From Nocardioides sp. Root190 (lineage in GTDB: Bacteria; Actinomycetota; Actinomycetes; Propionibacteriales; Nocardioidaceae), in NCBI RefSeq assembly GCF_001428565.1, contig NZ_LMIA01000008.1, positions 181,762 to 245,761 of the forward strand: DNA of 64,000 nt, written 5' to 3'. Position numbers and translations under genes: made by a program. The stretch's first letter is position 1; the number at the start of each line of letters is the position of its first letter. Below are positions 16,147 to 24,609 of the stretch, piece after piece. The notes beneath the pieces were generated by a model. That model had not been told where the DNA came from and did no database searches. It worked only from the letters and a program-made list of their open reading frames with translations.

Positions 16147-16235
16147 CCGTCCGGTGCTCGGGGAGCGCCAGCCGGCCTCGCTGGTCAGGTCCCGTCCCCC
16201 GGCGCGTCCCCATCCGTCTAGGCTTGGCCACACCT

Positions 16236-16313
16236 TCCCCGGTTGCTCTGCTGGCATGGGCGCCCAGACTTTGAATCTGGTTGTCGTTGGTTCGATTCCA
16301 ACCCGGGGAGCCA
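16236..16313 (+). tRNA. tRNA-Gln (anticodon TTG), CCA encoded
   Basis: A full cloverleaf can be drawn: acceptor stem TCCCCGG/CCGGGGA, D-arm GCTC/GGGC, anticodon stem CCAGA/TCTGG around the loop CTTTGAA (anticodon TTG, reading CAA and possibly CAG), T-arm GTTGG/CCAAC with loop TTCGATT, discriminator G and an encoded CCA. No integrase or repeated 3' end follows it, so there is no sign of element insertion at this tRNA. Confidence 0.96.
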
Positions 16314-16391
16314 CGCTCGCGATGGCGTCGAGGCGTTGCGGGCCCGTTCGAGCCCGCGACGCCGTCCTCGCGACAGCAAGCACCGGGCCGC

Positions 16392-16397
16392 CATACT
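16392..16397 (+). promoter_or_regulatory. -10 element for the SDR gene at 16404 (leaderless)
   Basis: CATACT ends 6 nt before the ATG at 16404. Confidence 0.45.
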
Positions 16398-16403
16398 GCG
16401 GGT

Positions 16404-17273
16404 ATGACGACAATCCCTGATCTGAGCGGCAAGACGTATGTCGTGACCGGTGCCAACTCCGGCCTGGGTCTCGAGGTGGCGAAGAAGCTGACGGCTGCAG
16501 GTGGGCACGTCGTCCTGGCCTGTCGCGATGTGGCGAAGGGCGAGGCGGCCGCTGCCGCCCTGTCCGGACCGGGGACCTGGGAGGTCCGCGCGCTGGACCT
16601 CGGCGACCTCAACTCCGTGCGTGCCTTCGCTGCCGGCTGGACCGCTCCGATCACGACGCTGGTCAACAACGCCGGCATCATGATGGTCGCCGAGGGGCGG
16701 ACGGCGGACGGCTTCGAGCTGCAGCTCGGGACCAACCACCTGGGCCACTTCGCCCTGACCAACCTGCTGCTGCCGCTCATCGAGGAGCGGGTCGTGTCGG
16801 TGTCCTCGGACCTGCACCGCGGACGGCAGGTCAACTTCGACAACCTCGACCTGGTGGGGGAGTACGGCCCGACCCGTGCCTACCAGCAGTCCAAGCTGTC
16901 CAACCTCCTCTTCACCTCCGAGCTGCAGCGCCGGCTGACGGCGGCAGGATCGGCGGTCGTCGCGCACGGATGCCATCCGGGCTACTCCGCGACCAACCTC
17001 CAGAGCCACCACGCGAACCCGCTGATGAACAAGCTGATGTGGGTCGGCAACAAGGTGGTCGCGACGAGTGCCGAGTTCGGCGCCCGACCGACCTTCCACG
17101 CGATCACCGCAGACCTCCCCCCGGACAGCTACGTCGGGCCGTCGGGTTTCCGTGGGCTCCGCGGCGCGCCGGGCATCAACCAGCGCTCGAAGGAGGCCCG
17201 GGACGCCGATGCGGCCCGGCGTCTGTGGTCGGTGTCCGAGGAGCGCACGGGGGTGGCCTGGTCGCTGGCGTGA
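16404..17273 (+). CDS. Short-chain dehydrogenase/reductase (retinol-dehydrogenase-like)
   Basis: This 289-residue NAD(P)-dependent oxidoreductase has the TGANSGLGLE cofactor loop, NNAGIMM, the catalytic serine in VSVSSDLH and the YQQSK active-site pair (Y-x3-K). GTNHLGHFALTNLLLPL is typical of the retinol-dehydrogenase/WW-domain-oxidoreductase-like subgroup. The substrate is unknown. The start at 16404 is fixed by the leaderless -10 and by the usual position of the cofactor loop. It is not linked in function to the tRNA before it. Confidence 0.9.
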   Translation: MTTIPDLSGKTYVVTGANSGLGLEVAKKLTAAGGHVVLACRDVAKGEAAAAALSGPGTWEVRALDLGDLNSVRAFAAGWTAPITTLVNNAGIMMVAEGRTADGFELQLGTNHLGHFALTNLLLPLIEERVVSVSSDLHRGRQVNFDNLDLVGEYGPTRAYQQSKLSNLLFTSELQRRLTAAGSAVVAHGCHPGYSATNLQSHHANPLMNKLMWVGNKVVATSAEFGARPTFHAITADLPPDSYVGPSGFRGLRGAPGINQRSKEARDADAARRLWSVSEERTGVAWSLA

Positions 17274-17354
17274 CCCCGGAACGGTGAACCGCTGCCGCGC
17301 ACGTGTGACAGCCGGACTGTGACAGTAGTGCTGTCATTGTGGACGGATCTCGGC

Positions 17355-17360
17355 TACGTT
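17355..17360 (+). promoter_or_regulatory. -10 element for the gene at 17368 (leaderless)
   Basis: TACGTT ends 7 nt before the ATG at 17368. Confidence 0.5.
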
Positions 17361-17367
17361 GCCGTCC

Positions 17368-18471
17368 ATGGAGCCTTCTGCGCGCATCCTCGTCTTCGGT
17401 GCCACCGGGTACACCGGTGAGCTCACGGCCCGGAGCCTGGTCCGCCAGGGCGTGCGGCCGGTCCTCGTCGCCCGCTCCGCCGAACGCGTCACGGCGCTCG
17501 CGACGGAGCTGGGTGGTCTGGAGCACGCCGTGGCCGACGCGGGGGACGCGACCGCACTCGCGGGCGTCGTACGGGCCGGGGACGTCCTGATCAGCACGGT
17601 GGGGCCGTTCCTGAGGTACGGCGAAGCCGCAGTTCAGGTCGCGGCCGAGAAGGGCGCCCACTACCTCGACTCGACGGGGGAGGGGCCGTTCCTGCGCAGC
17701 GTCTTCGAGCGGTGGGGGCCGGTCGCCGACGCCAACGGTGCGGCGCTGCTCTCAGCGTTCGGCTTCGACTTCGTGCCCGGCAGCCTGGCCGGTGCGCTCG
17801 CCGTCGAGAAGGCAGGCGCGGCGGCCACCCGGGTCGACGTCGGCTACTTCGTGCGCAACTTCGGGACCAGCGGCGGGACCCGGGCCTCGGTCGCGGGGAT
17901 GATGCTCGAGCAGGGCTTCGCCTTCCGGGACGGTGCCCTGCGGCCCGAGCGCGCAGGGCGACGCGTCGAGCGGTTCGAGGTCGGCGGTCGCACGCTGACA
18001 GCCGCATCGGTCCCGGGAGCCGAGCACCTGGCGTTGCCGGCGGCGTACCCGCAGCTGCGCGACGTCGGTTCCTTCCTGGGCGTCCCACCGGCCCTCGCGC
18101 GCGGCATGGCCCTCGCCACGCTCGCCTCGACGCCGGTCCGGAGCGTGCGGCCGCTGAAGTCCCTCGCCCTGGCTGCTGCCGGACGGCTGGTGAAGGGCTC
18201 GACCGGCGGACCGTCCGCGCAGCAGCGGGCCAACGCCTCGGTCAGCATCGTCGCCGTGGCCCGCGCCGCCGACGGCAGCGTGCTGGCGACCTCGACGCTC
18301 GAGGGGCCCGATCCCTACGACTACACCGCCGACATGCTCGCGTGGGGCGCCATCGCAGCAGCCTCGGGCCGGTTGCTCTCGACCGGCGGGCTCGGCCCGG
18401 TGGGCGCCTTCGGGCTCGACGCACTGGTCGAGGGCTGCGCCGCGGCGGGCCTGAAGGAGGTCGGCGCATGA
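17368..18471 (+). CDS. Saccharopine-dehydrogenase-like / trans-acting enoyl reductase family protein
   Basis: This 367-residue protein has an N-terminal Rossmann domain (VFGATGYTGELTARSLV, then LVARSAERV) and STVGPFLRYGE, followed by YLDSTGEGPFLR, the pattern of the saccharopine-dehydrogenase-like family. In actinobacteria this family includes the trans-acting enoyl reductases of polyketide-lipid synthesis, but most members are uncharacterised. The last codons overlap an ATG (18468) that opens a decayed reading frame, suggesting the next gene was once translationally coupled to it. Confidence 0.8.
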   Translation: MEPSARILVFGATGYTGELTARSLVRQGVRPVLVARSAERVTALATELGGLEHAVADAGDATALAGVVRAGDVLISTVGPFLRYGEAAVQVAAEKGAHYLDSTGEGPFLRSVFERWGPVADANGAALLSAFGFDFVPGSLAGALAVEKAGAAATRVDVGYFVRNFGTSGGTRASVAGMMLEQGFAFRDGALRPERAGRRVERFEVGGRTLTAASVPGAEHLALPAAYPQLRDVGSFLGVPPALARGMALATLASTPVRSVRPLKSLALAAAGRLVKGSTGGPSAQQRANASVSIVAVARAADGSVLATSTLEGPDPYDYTADMLAWGAIAAASGRLLSTGGLGPVGAFGLDALVEGCAAAGLKEVGA

Positions 18472-18824
18472 GCCGCCCGGCGCCGTCCGCGCTGCCGAAC
18501 ACCGACGTCGCGGTGACCCGTCACGGGGCTGGTACGTCGGCCATCTGATCGGCGTCGACGAGACGCTCAAGCCGCTCGAGGAGGCAGGTGAGGCGGCCGA
18601 CGTCCTCGCCATCCCGGACGGGACGGCGAAGCACGTGCTCCGCGCGCTGCGTCCCGTCCTGCTCGCGGCCGACCAGGCGCGTCTGCTGGTCCTGGGTCGT
18701 GAGCGCGTCTCCGCCCCGAGGCTGTGCCGCTCGCGAACGCGAGCTGGCACGCCTCAAGGCGGAGAACGCCATGGATCACGACCTCGTCGACGCCGTACCC
18801 GGCGCCGTGGGTGCTACCGCTTGA
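18468..18824 (+). pseudogene. Decayed gene remnant with shifting reading frame
   Basis: An ATG overlapping the previous stop opens a frame that ends at a TGA at 18546. High-GC3 coding signal then continues in the +2-type frame (WYVGHLIGVDETLKPLEEAG through RPVLLAADQARLLVLGRE), and later returns to the first frame (RERELARLKAENAMDHDLV) to a stop at 18822-18824. Two frameshifts in one old gene explain this. The middle part is vaguely like the N-terminal domain of high-molecular-weight 3-ketoacyl-ACP reductases, a weak guess. The 3' end overlaps the convergent gene by 11 bp. Confidence 0.45.
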
Positions 18825-20772
18825 CCGCAGCCGTCACACCGCTGGTCTTCGCGACCGTGCGGTAGCCGGACTTGGTGCCGGTGACGACCACCCGGATCCG
18901 CTTGCCGACCTGCGCGCGGGTCGGCTTGAAGGTCCGGCTGGTGGCGCCGCGGATGGTGGTGCCGTTCGAGGTCCAGCGGTAGGTCAGGCGGGTGCCGGAC
19001 GTCCAGGAGCCGGGGGTGGCGGTCAGCGTGCGACCGACCTTCGCGGTGCCCGAGATCTTCGGCGTCGGGGCGACGAGCGTTCCCTGCGCGACCTGGGCGC
19101 TGTACGGACTCACCACCGTGGCGGGGGTGAAGCCCGCGAGGGTGCCGGTGACGTGGACCCGGATCCGACGGGCGACCTGGGTGGCGCTGACGACCATCGT
19201 GGCGGACCGGCTGAGCACGGTGCCGGCGTTGTTGCGCCACTCGTAGGTGAGCGCCGTGCCCTCGGGCCAGCTACCCGTGGTCGCCACCGAGAGCCGGGAG
19301 GCGACGGATGCCTTGCCGGTCACTGCGACGGCGCCCGGCTTCGCCAGCGTCGAGGGAGCGGTCCACGAAGCGGTGGCAGGCGCACCGGTGAAGGCACCGT
19401 TGGTGCTCGTCACGCTCAGCGTGTAGGTGTGGCCGGCGAGGAGGTTGGTGAACTCGTGGTCGGTCATGAAGCTCTCGGCCGTGATGGCCTCGCCGCCGGC
19501 GTCGTCCTGCAGCGTGAGCCGGTAGGACAACGAGCCGTCGGAGGCGCCGCCGGACGACGAGGGCGCGGACCACGTGGCACTCAGCGTGGAGCTGTCCCAT
19601 TCCGAGGTGAGCGCGGTGAGGCCGGTCGGCGCGCTGGGTGCCTCGAGGGCGTGCACGCGGGTGACCTCCTCGCCGGTGGGCTCCTCGGACACCGGGTCGA
19701 GCACGTCGTGGTCCATGGTCGCGTAGAGCCGGCCGCTGGGGTCGAGGGTGGCGAGCCCGATGAAGCCCGAGCCGCCGAGGTCGGCGGCCGGGGCAGGCTC
19801 CTCCTCGGTGTAGGACGCGAGCTGGTCGGCGTCGTACGCGGAGACGCCGGTGCCGGGGAGGTAGACGGTCTCGCCGTCGGGCGAGACAGCCACCGAGAAC
19901 ACCGGGTAGTCGATGGGGATGTAGAGGTCGGTCTCGCCGCCGATGACGTTCAGGCCGTACTCCTGCGGGCCGTCCTCGACGTTGCGGAAGCTCGTCGCGT
20001 AGATCAGCCCGTTCACCTCGTCGACGTCCACGTCGATGACGCTGTCGTCGGAGGAACCGTCCGGTCCGAGGACGACCTTCTCGCCCACCTCCTCGCCGCT
20101 GATGATGCGCAGGGAGGCCTGGTTGCCCTCCTCGAGGTAGTCGGTGCCGGCGACGACGACGTCGGTCGACTCGCCGTTCGGGAGCAGGGCGAGCTTCGTG
20201 GGGGCGATGTTGTAGCCGAGGTTGACGGTCGCGCTGCCGATGCGACGGACCTTCGCGGCGCCGTCGTCCGTGGAGGACAACCACGTGCCGCCCGCGCCCG
20301 TGGCGATGTCGTAGAGGCTGGAGAAGCCCTCGCTCACCCTCGAGCTCACCGTCATCGTCTCGGTGTCGATTGTCCAGACGTAGTTGCCCGTTCCGTTCTC
20401 GGGGTACTCCTCGTCCACCTGCGTGCCGATCACCCGGAGGGTCGCACCGTCGGGGCTCGCGGCCACGGCGGACGGCCACGAGCCGTTGCCCAGGTGGACC
20501 TTGACCCCGGCGCCGACGGCCTCGACGTAACCGTCGATCTCGTCGAACACGTAGTCCTCGTCGGTGTCGACGCCGACGTAGCCGACGGCGTACACGTCAT
20601 CGGCGGTCGCGACCAGGTCGGTGGGGGAGAACGTCAGGTCCTGCGGGAAGTCCGCGAGCTCGGCGGCGTGGGCCGTTCCGAGGCAGGCGAGTCCAGCGGT
20701 GAGGACGGCCGCGGCAGCGATGCCGGCGCCCAGTCGTCGGGGGAGCGGCGCGTGCGGCCGAGGTGCGTGCAT
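18814..20772 (-). CDS. Secreted protein with propeller-like, fibronectin III and Ig-like domains
   Basis: This 652-residue protein starts with a signal peptide (RRLGAGIAAAAVLTAGLACLGTAHA, cleavage after AHA near residue 34; the sequence is given only to show the h-region). A repeat-rich region follows (about 40-370) with recurring VAVSPDGETVYLPGTG-type blades, suggesting a beta-propeller. A fibronectin-III-like domain comes next (about 385-475), then two tandem Ig-like repeats of about 85 residues ending in KRIRVVVTGTKSGY-type motifs. Such C-terminal repeats are common in secreted actinobacterial proteins. The function is unknown; extracellular binding is likely. A GGAAGGA ribosome site supports the ATG at 20772. 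Confidence 0.8.
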   Translation of the reverse strand: MHAPRPHAPLPRRLGAGIAAAAVLTAGLACLGTAHAAELADFPQDLTFSPTDLVATADDVYAVGYVGVDTDEDYVFDEIDGYVEAVGAGVKVHLGNGSWPSAVAASPDGATLRVIGTQVDEEYPENGTGNYVWTIDTETMTVSSRVSEGFSSLYDIATGAGGTWLSSTDDGAAKVRRIGSATVNLGYNIAPTKLALLPNGESTDVVVAGTDYLEEGNQASLRIISGEEVGEKVVLGPDGSSDDSVIDVDVDEVNGLIYATSFRNVEDGPQEYGLNVIGGETDLYIPIDYPVFSVAVSPDGETVYLPGTGVSAYDADQLASYTEEEPAPAADLGGSGFIGLATLDPSGRLYATMDHDVLDPVSEEPTGEEVTRVHALEAPSAPTGLTALTSEWDSSTLSATWSAPSSSGGASDGSLSYRLTLQDDAGGEAITAESFMTDHEFTNLLAGHTYTLSVTSTNGAFTGAPATASWTAPSTLAKPGAVAVTGKASVASRLSVATTGSWPEGTALTYEWRNNAGTVLSRSATMVVSATQVARRIRVHVTGTLAGFTPATVVSPYSAQVAQGTLVAPTPKISGTAKVGRTLTATPGSWTSGTRLTYRWTSNGTTIRGATSRTFKPTRAQVGKRIRVVVTGTKSGYRTVAKTSGVTAAVKR

Positions 20773-20918
20773 GTCGTCAGTCGTCCTTCCAAGGGGCGCG
20801 ATTGTCGGGCCCGTCCGAAGAGCCTGTCGGCCGTCAGGGCCTCGATGTGTGGCTTTTTCCGGCCATGGCAGGAACCGGACGGACCGATCCGGGCGCGACC
20901 GGTCACCCACGGCCGTGC

Positions 20919-20924
20919 CACGAT
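20919..20924 (+). promoter_or_regulatory. -10 element for the regulator at 20931 (leaderless)
   Basis: CACGAT ends 6 nt before the ATG at 20931. The 158-bp divergent gap to the secreted-protein gene shows nothing else clear. Confidence 0.35.
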
Positions 20925-20930
20925 CGGTCC

Positions 20931-21890
20931 ATGGCCTCGGACCTGATCGGCACGCCTGCCGACCTCCTCGCCGTGGGTCTGCGCACCCGCGCGGGGACGG
21001 TCGCGCAGCTGGCGGCGCTCGCCGTGCGGGACGAGGACGAGGTGCGTCGCGACCTCCGGACCCTGGTCGCCGAGGGCTACGTCGCCGTCGACGGCGAGCA
21101 CGTGCGCTACGCCGATCCGGTCGACGTCGTCGCTGCGACGGTACGACGGCGCGCGGCTGCGCTCGAGGCCGACCTGTCCCAGGGGCTCGCCGACCTGACC
21201 CGGGCGGTCGGCGCTCTCCCGGGCCTCACCGGCGAGTGGGCCAGCGAGGGACTGCGCGCGGGTCGGGCCGAGGTCTTCCACGGACCCGAGGCGGTGGTCG
21301 ACCTGTGGCACGCACGCAACGCCAGGGAGCCCTCGATGCGCACCGACGTGGTCCTGCCGGACGCCTCGCGGCTCTACGTCGCCGACCCTGCGATGCAGGA
21401 GGTCTGGCACGACGCCAGCCGTGGGGAGGGCCGCCATGCCCGCGTGATCGCCTCCATCGCCGACGCCACCCATCCCGCCGCGCAGGACCGCGTGGCCGAG
21501 GAGCTCGCCGGCGGCGTCCAGATCAGGCTGCTCGATGCACCCCCGAGCTGGTTCTGGGTGACCGACGAGACGACCGTCGCCCTGCCGTTGGTGTGGGGTG
21601 AGCACTGGCCGACGTCGGTGCTCGCGATCCGCGACCGTGCGGTCGCCGGGATGGCCGGTTGGCTGTTCGAGCGGATGTGGGAGCGCGCCGTACCCGTCCG
21701 CACCGAGGCTGCTGCCTGGCACCCGCTCCTGGACCTGATGAGTGCGGGCGCCACCCTCGAGGCGGCGTCCCGGGCGCTGGGCATCTCCGAGCGCACCGGT
21801 CGCCGGCGGATCTCCGAGGCGATGTCGCACTTCGGCGCGGGCACGATGCTCGAGCTCGGCGTCGCCTGGGCCAGCGGAAGGCCGCGCTGA
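20931..21890 (+). CDS. TrmB/LuxR-type helix-turn-helix regulator
   Basis: This 319-residue protein has an N-terminal winged-helix-like segment (GTVAQLAALAVRDEDEVRRDL, listed as the TrmB-like part, residues 23-43 approx.), a coiled-coil and phospholipase-D-like central region, and a C-terminal LuxR-type helix-turn-helix (GATLEAASRALGISERTGRRR region, about 280-305). This two-ended layout is seen in actinobacterial regulators of unknown signal. A CPBP-protease-like gene starts one base after its stop, so the two form an operon. Confidence 0.75.
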   Translation: MASDLIGTPADLLAVGLRTRAGTVAQLAALAVRDEDEVRRDLRTLVAEGYVAVDGEHVRYADPVDVVAATVRRRAAALEADLSQGLADLTRAVGALPGLTGEWASEGLRAGRAEVFHGPEAVVDLWHARNAREPSMRTDVVLPDASRLYVADPAMQEVWHDASRGEGRHARVIASIADATHPAAQDRVAEELAGGVQIRLLDAPPSWFWVTDETTVALPLVWGEHWPTSVLAIRDRAVAGMAGWLFERMWERAVPVRTEAAAWHPLLDLMSAGATLEAASRALGISERTGRRRISEAMSHFGAGTMLELGVAWASGRPR

Positions 21891-21891
21891 G

Positions 21892-22611
21892 ATGGCGCCG
21901 AGCCGTCCGTCGATGCCGCGCTGGGTGAGTCGCTCGCTGTGGGACGTCGTGCCGCGCGACCACCGCGACACCTCCGGAGCGCTGCGGCGCCGGCAGGCGG
22001 TGACGATCGCCTTCGTCCTGCTCGGGGCAGTGGTCCTGGGGATCTCGCTGCGGATCGAACCGGGAAGCGGCTGGTTCTACCCCGCGACCTTCGCCCTGGC
22101 GGTCGTGTGGACGATCGGCGCCTTCGCCTCCGGACCGTTGCACCTGGGGCGGATCGCCTCGTTGCGGGACGACGACCGGCTGGTGCGGCCGGTCCTCGCC
22201 CCGGTCCTGCTCGGCCTCGGGCTCGCGGGGGTGTTCGTCGTCGGCGCGCTGGTGGTGCGGGAGATCCCCTGGCTGGATCGCCAGGTGCGATCGGTCCTCG
22301 ACTTCGCGGACCAGGGCTCGCTCCCGCTGCTGGTCCTGATCACCGCGGTGAACGGGGTCGCCGAGGAGGTCTTCTTCCGTGGCGCCGCCTATGCCGCCGT
22401 GCCCCGCCACCCGGTCGGCTGGACCACCGTCGCCTACGTGATCGCCACCCTCGCGACCGGCAACGTGATGCTCGCCTTCGCGGCGATCCTGCTCGGCGTC
22501 GTCGTCGGGCTCGAGCGCCGGGCGTCGGGCGGGATCCTCGGGCCGGTCCTCACCCACTGCACCTGGTCGCTGACGATGCTCTTCGCGCTGCCCCTGCTCT
22601 TCGGCCAGTGA
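21892..22611 (+). CDS. CPBP-family intramembrane metalloprotease-like protein
   Basis: This 239-residue membrane protein has about six helices. The CPBP (CAAX protease/bacteriocin-processing) motifs are present: EEVFFRGA (EExxxR) at about residue 160, and the late histidine in LTHCTWSLTML. AAILLGVVVGLERRASGG is the third motif region. It may be an intramembrane protease. The gene starts one base after the HTH regulator's stop and is likely cotranscribed with it. Confidence 0.85.
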   Translation: MAPSRPSMPRWVSRSLWDVVPRDHRDTSGALRRRQAVTIAFVLLGAVVLGISLRIEPGSGWFYPATFALAVVWTIGAFASGPLHLGRIASLRDDDRLVRPVLAPVLLGLGLAGVFVVGALVVREIPWLDRQVRSVLDFADQGSLPLLVLITAVNGVAEEVFFRGAAYAAVPRHPVGWTTVAYVIATLATGNVMLAFAAILLGVVVGLERRASGGILGPVLTHCTWSLTMLFALPLLFGQ

Positions 22612-22630
22612 CGGGCGCTTGGCCCGCGGT

Positions 22631-23542
22631 TCAGATCTGGTCGCCCTCGGCGAGGCGTTCGGCGAGCGCGCGTCGTACGGCCTCGCGATAGGAGACGGGC
22701 TCGCCCGGCACGATGTCCCGGATCCGGTGGTCGGTGACGACCACCTCGGTGCTCATCGAGTCGATCAGGTTGCGCCCGGTCGTGACGTCGACATCGGTCA
22801 CCAGCGCCAGCCAGTACGACGACAGGCGCGGCGTCAGCACCGGGAGCGGAACGATCGGGACGCCGCGTCCCGACGTCACCTCCGAGGCGATGCGGAGCAT
22901 GTCGAGGTAGGTCATGGCCTCGGGGCCGCCGACCTCGAACACCTCGCCGATCGCCGCCTCGTTGTCGATGACGCCCGCGAGGTAGCGGACCACGTCGTCG
23001 ACGGCGACGGGCTGGGTCCGGGTCGAGGTCCAGCGGGGCACGACCATCGCCGGCAGGTTCTTGACCAGCTGCCGGGTGAGCTCCCAGGAGATGCCGCCGT
23101 GGCCGACCACGATCGCCGCGCGCAGGACCGTGACGGGCACACCGCCCTCGCCGAGCAGGCCCTCGACCTCCCGGCGCGAGCGCAGGTGCGGCGAGAGGTC
23201 CTCGCCGTCCTCGCCGAGACCGCCCATGTAGACGATCTGGCGCAGTCCGGCCCTGGCGGCTGCGCGGCCGAACCGTCGTGCTGCCGCGGCGTCGCGCTCC
23301 TCGAAGTCGGCGTGGTCGAGGGAGTGGACGAGGTAGACCGCGACGTCCACGCCCTCGAGCGCGCGGTCGAGGGAGTCCTCGTCGGCGACATCGGCACCGA
23401 CGGGCTGGCCCGGGCCGTCGTAGTCGTCCGGGCGACGTGTCATCGCACGGACCTCGACACCCCGGTCGGTGAGTTCGGTGGCCAGGCGGCGGCCGATGAA
23501 GCCGGTCGCCCCGGTGACCAGGACCGTGCTCGGTTCGTCCAT
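22631..23542 (-). CDS. NAD(P)-binding atypical SDR (NmrA/epimerase-like)
   Basis: This 303-residue protein has the TGATGFIGRRL dinucleotide loop, AVYLVHSLDH, VYMGGLGEDGEDLSPHL and the VAVDDVVRYLAGVI segment of extended/atypical SDRs. It resembles the N-terminal half of the longer 'DUF2867-fused' SDRs but ends after the Rossmann domain and a short tail. The substrate is unknown. The start is fixed by a TAGGCT hexamer 6 nt upstream. It is convergent with the CPBP gene. Confidence 0.85.
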   Translation of the reverse strand: MDEPSTVLVTGATGFIGRRLATELTDRGVEVRAMTRRPDDYDGPGQPVGADVADEDSLDRALEGVDVAVYLVHSLDHADFEERDAAAARRFGRAAARAGLRQIVYMGGLGEDGEDLSPHLRSRREVEGLLGEGGVPVTVLRAAIVVGHGGISWELTRQLVKNLPAMVVPRWTSTRTQPVAVDDVVRYLAGVIDNEAAIGEVFEVGGPEAMTYLDMLRIASEVTSGRGVPIVPLPVLTPRLSSYWLALVTDVDVTTGRNLIDSMSTEVVVTDHRIRDIVPGEPVSYREAVRRALAERLAEGDQI

Positions 23543-23548
23543 GCGCCG

Positions 23549-23554
23549 AGCCTA
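23549..23554 (-). promoter_or_regulatory. -10 element for the SDR at 22631 (leaderless)
   Basis: TAGGCT on the minus strand ends 6 nt before the ATG at 23542. Confidence 0.5.
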
Positions 23555-23563
23555 CGTGGGACC

Positions 23564-24571
23564 TCAGTCTCCGAGGATCGCCGCGACCTCGGGGGAGGCG
23601 TAGAACGGCGCGAGGCGCTCGCGGAGGAGGCGCTCCAGATCGCCGTTCCCGTGGGCCACGCCGATGGCGATCGCGGCGATGCGCGTCGCGTGCTCGAGGA
23701 CGACGGGGCGTTCGATGCCGAGGTCGATGGCGAAGGCGGACACGGGGTGCTCGCCGTAGATCCCCCAGAAGGCGTCGACGACCGCGTCGGCCAGCGCCTG
23801 GGCGGGTTCGCCGGCGGCCGCCGAGATCGCCATGTCCTGCAGCAGTCCGGCGGCCCGGTGCACGTCCTCGCGCTTCGCGGCGTCGCGCAGGTGGGGGATC
23901 GGACGGTCGGCGTACAGGTCGTAGACCTCGAGGACCGCGGCGCGGGCGGCCGGGTCGGCGAGGGTGTCGACGACGACCTTGTTGAGCCGGCGGGTGGCGA
24001 AGGCAGCGCCCACGCCCAGGACGCCCTCGAACTGCTTGTCGGCCGCGCCGGCGACGACTCCGGCGGCCCCCATGCCGAGCGCGAACAGGGCGCCCACTCC
24101 GGGGATCTTGTCGGCGACGGCCTTGTTGGACTGCAGCACCTCGCTCACCAGCCGCGAGACGAAACGGGAGGCGAGGGTGGTGACGACGGGGCTCGCGCTG
24201 AGGTCGTCGAGCAGTGCGGCCAGCAGGTCGGTCCGGGCCAGCGCCCCGTCGGTCAGCCGCTCCAGGTCGTCCCGGTCCACCAGGTCGGCCAGCGTGTACG
24301 ACGCCTCCGGACCGTCGTGGGCGACGTCGGCCACCATCGTGACGATCGTGCTCGCCCCCGCGCTGGGCGGGACGGTGAGCAGGGCGGCCCGCACCGCTGC
24401 CTTGGCGGTGTCGACGTCGACGAGGTCGGCGAGGGTGATCCGCGACTCGAGGTCCAGCAGTGCAGCCAGGTCGCGCTCGACCAGTGCGGGGAGCTCCTCA
24501 CCCGTGAGGCGCCCCACGAACCAGGCCACCTGGGCGTCGAGGAGGCGCTCGGACCGGGAGGCTGAGGTCAT
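23564..24571 (-). CDS. Conserved-looking helical protein of unknown function
   Basis: I do not recognise this 335-residue protein. It is mostly alpha-helical, acidic and alanine/leucine-rich. A glycine/alanine-rich hydrophobic hairpin lies near the middle (VGALFALGMGAAGVVAGAADK, about residues 165-185), which could insert in or lie on a membrane. No catalytic motif is visible. The ATG at 24571 was preferred to a GTG 21 bases upstream because a TACGCT hexamer lies exactly 6 nt before it. It is divergent from glmU. Confidence 0.7.
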   Translation of the reverse strand: MTSASRSERLLDAQVAWFVGRLTGEELPALVERDLAALLDLESRITLADLVDVDTAKAAVRAALLTVPPSAGASTIVTMVADVAHDGPEASYTLADLVDRDDLERLTDGALARTDLLAALLDDLSASPVVTTLASRFVSRLVSEVLQSNKAVADKIPGVGALFALGMGAAGVVAGAADKQFEGVLGVGAAFATRRLNKVVVDTLADPAARAAVLEVYDLYADRPIPHLRDAAKREDVHRAAGLLQDMAISAAAGEPAQALADAVVDAFWGIYGEHPVSAFAIDLGIERPVVLEHATRIAAIAIGVAHGNGDLERLLRERLAPFYASPEVAAILGD

Positions 24572-24577
24572 GGTGTG

Positions 24578-24583
24578 AGCGTA
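24578..24583 (-). promoter_or_regulatory. -10 element for the gene at 23564 (leaderless)
   Basis: TACGCT on the minus strand ends 6 nt before the ATG at 24571. Confidence 0.45.
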
Positions 24584-24596
24584 GGCCGTCACGCCC

Positions 24597-24602
24597 TAAT
24601 GT
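24597..24602 (+). promoter_or_regulatory. -10 element for glmU (leaderless)
   Basis: TAATGT ends 7 nt before the GTG at 24610. It is back to back with the -10 of the divergent gene (13 bp apart), so the two promoters may compete. Confidence 0.55.
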
Positions 24603-24609
24603 TGTTCAG

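Noticed and set aside
16236..16313. tRNA-Gln as an attachment site for an integrated element
   Set aside because: No repeated tRNA 3' end and no integrase gene follow; flanking genes are ordinary.
18780..18824. IS3-type transposase OrfA fragment (RERELARLKAEN)
   Set aside because: Too short and helix-like words of this kind are common; no inverted repeats or OrfB remnant nearby.
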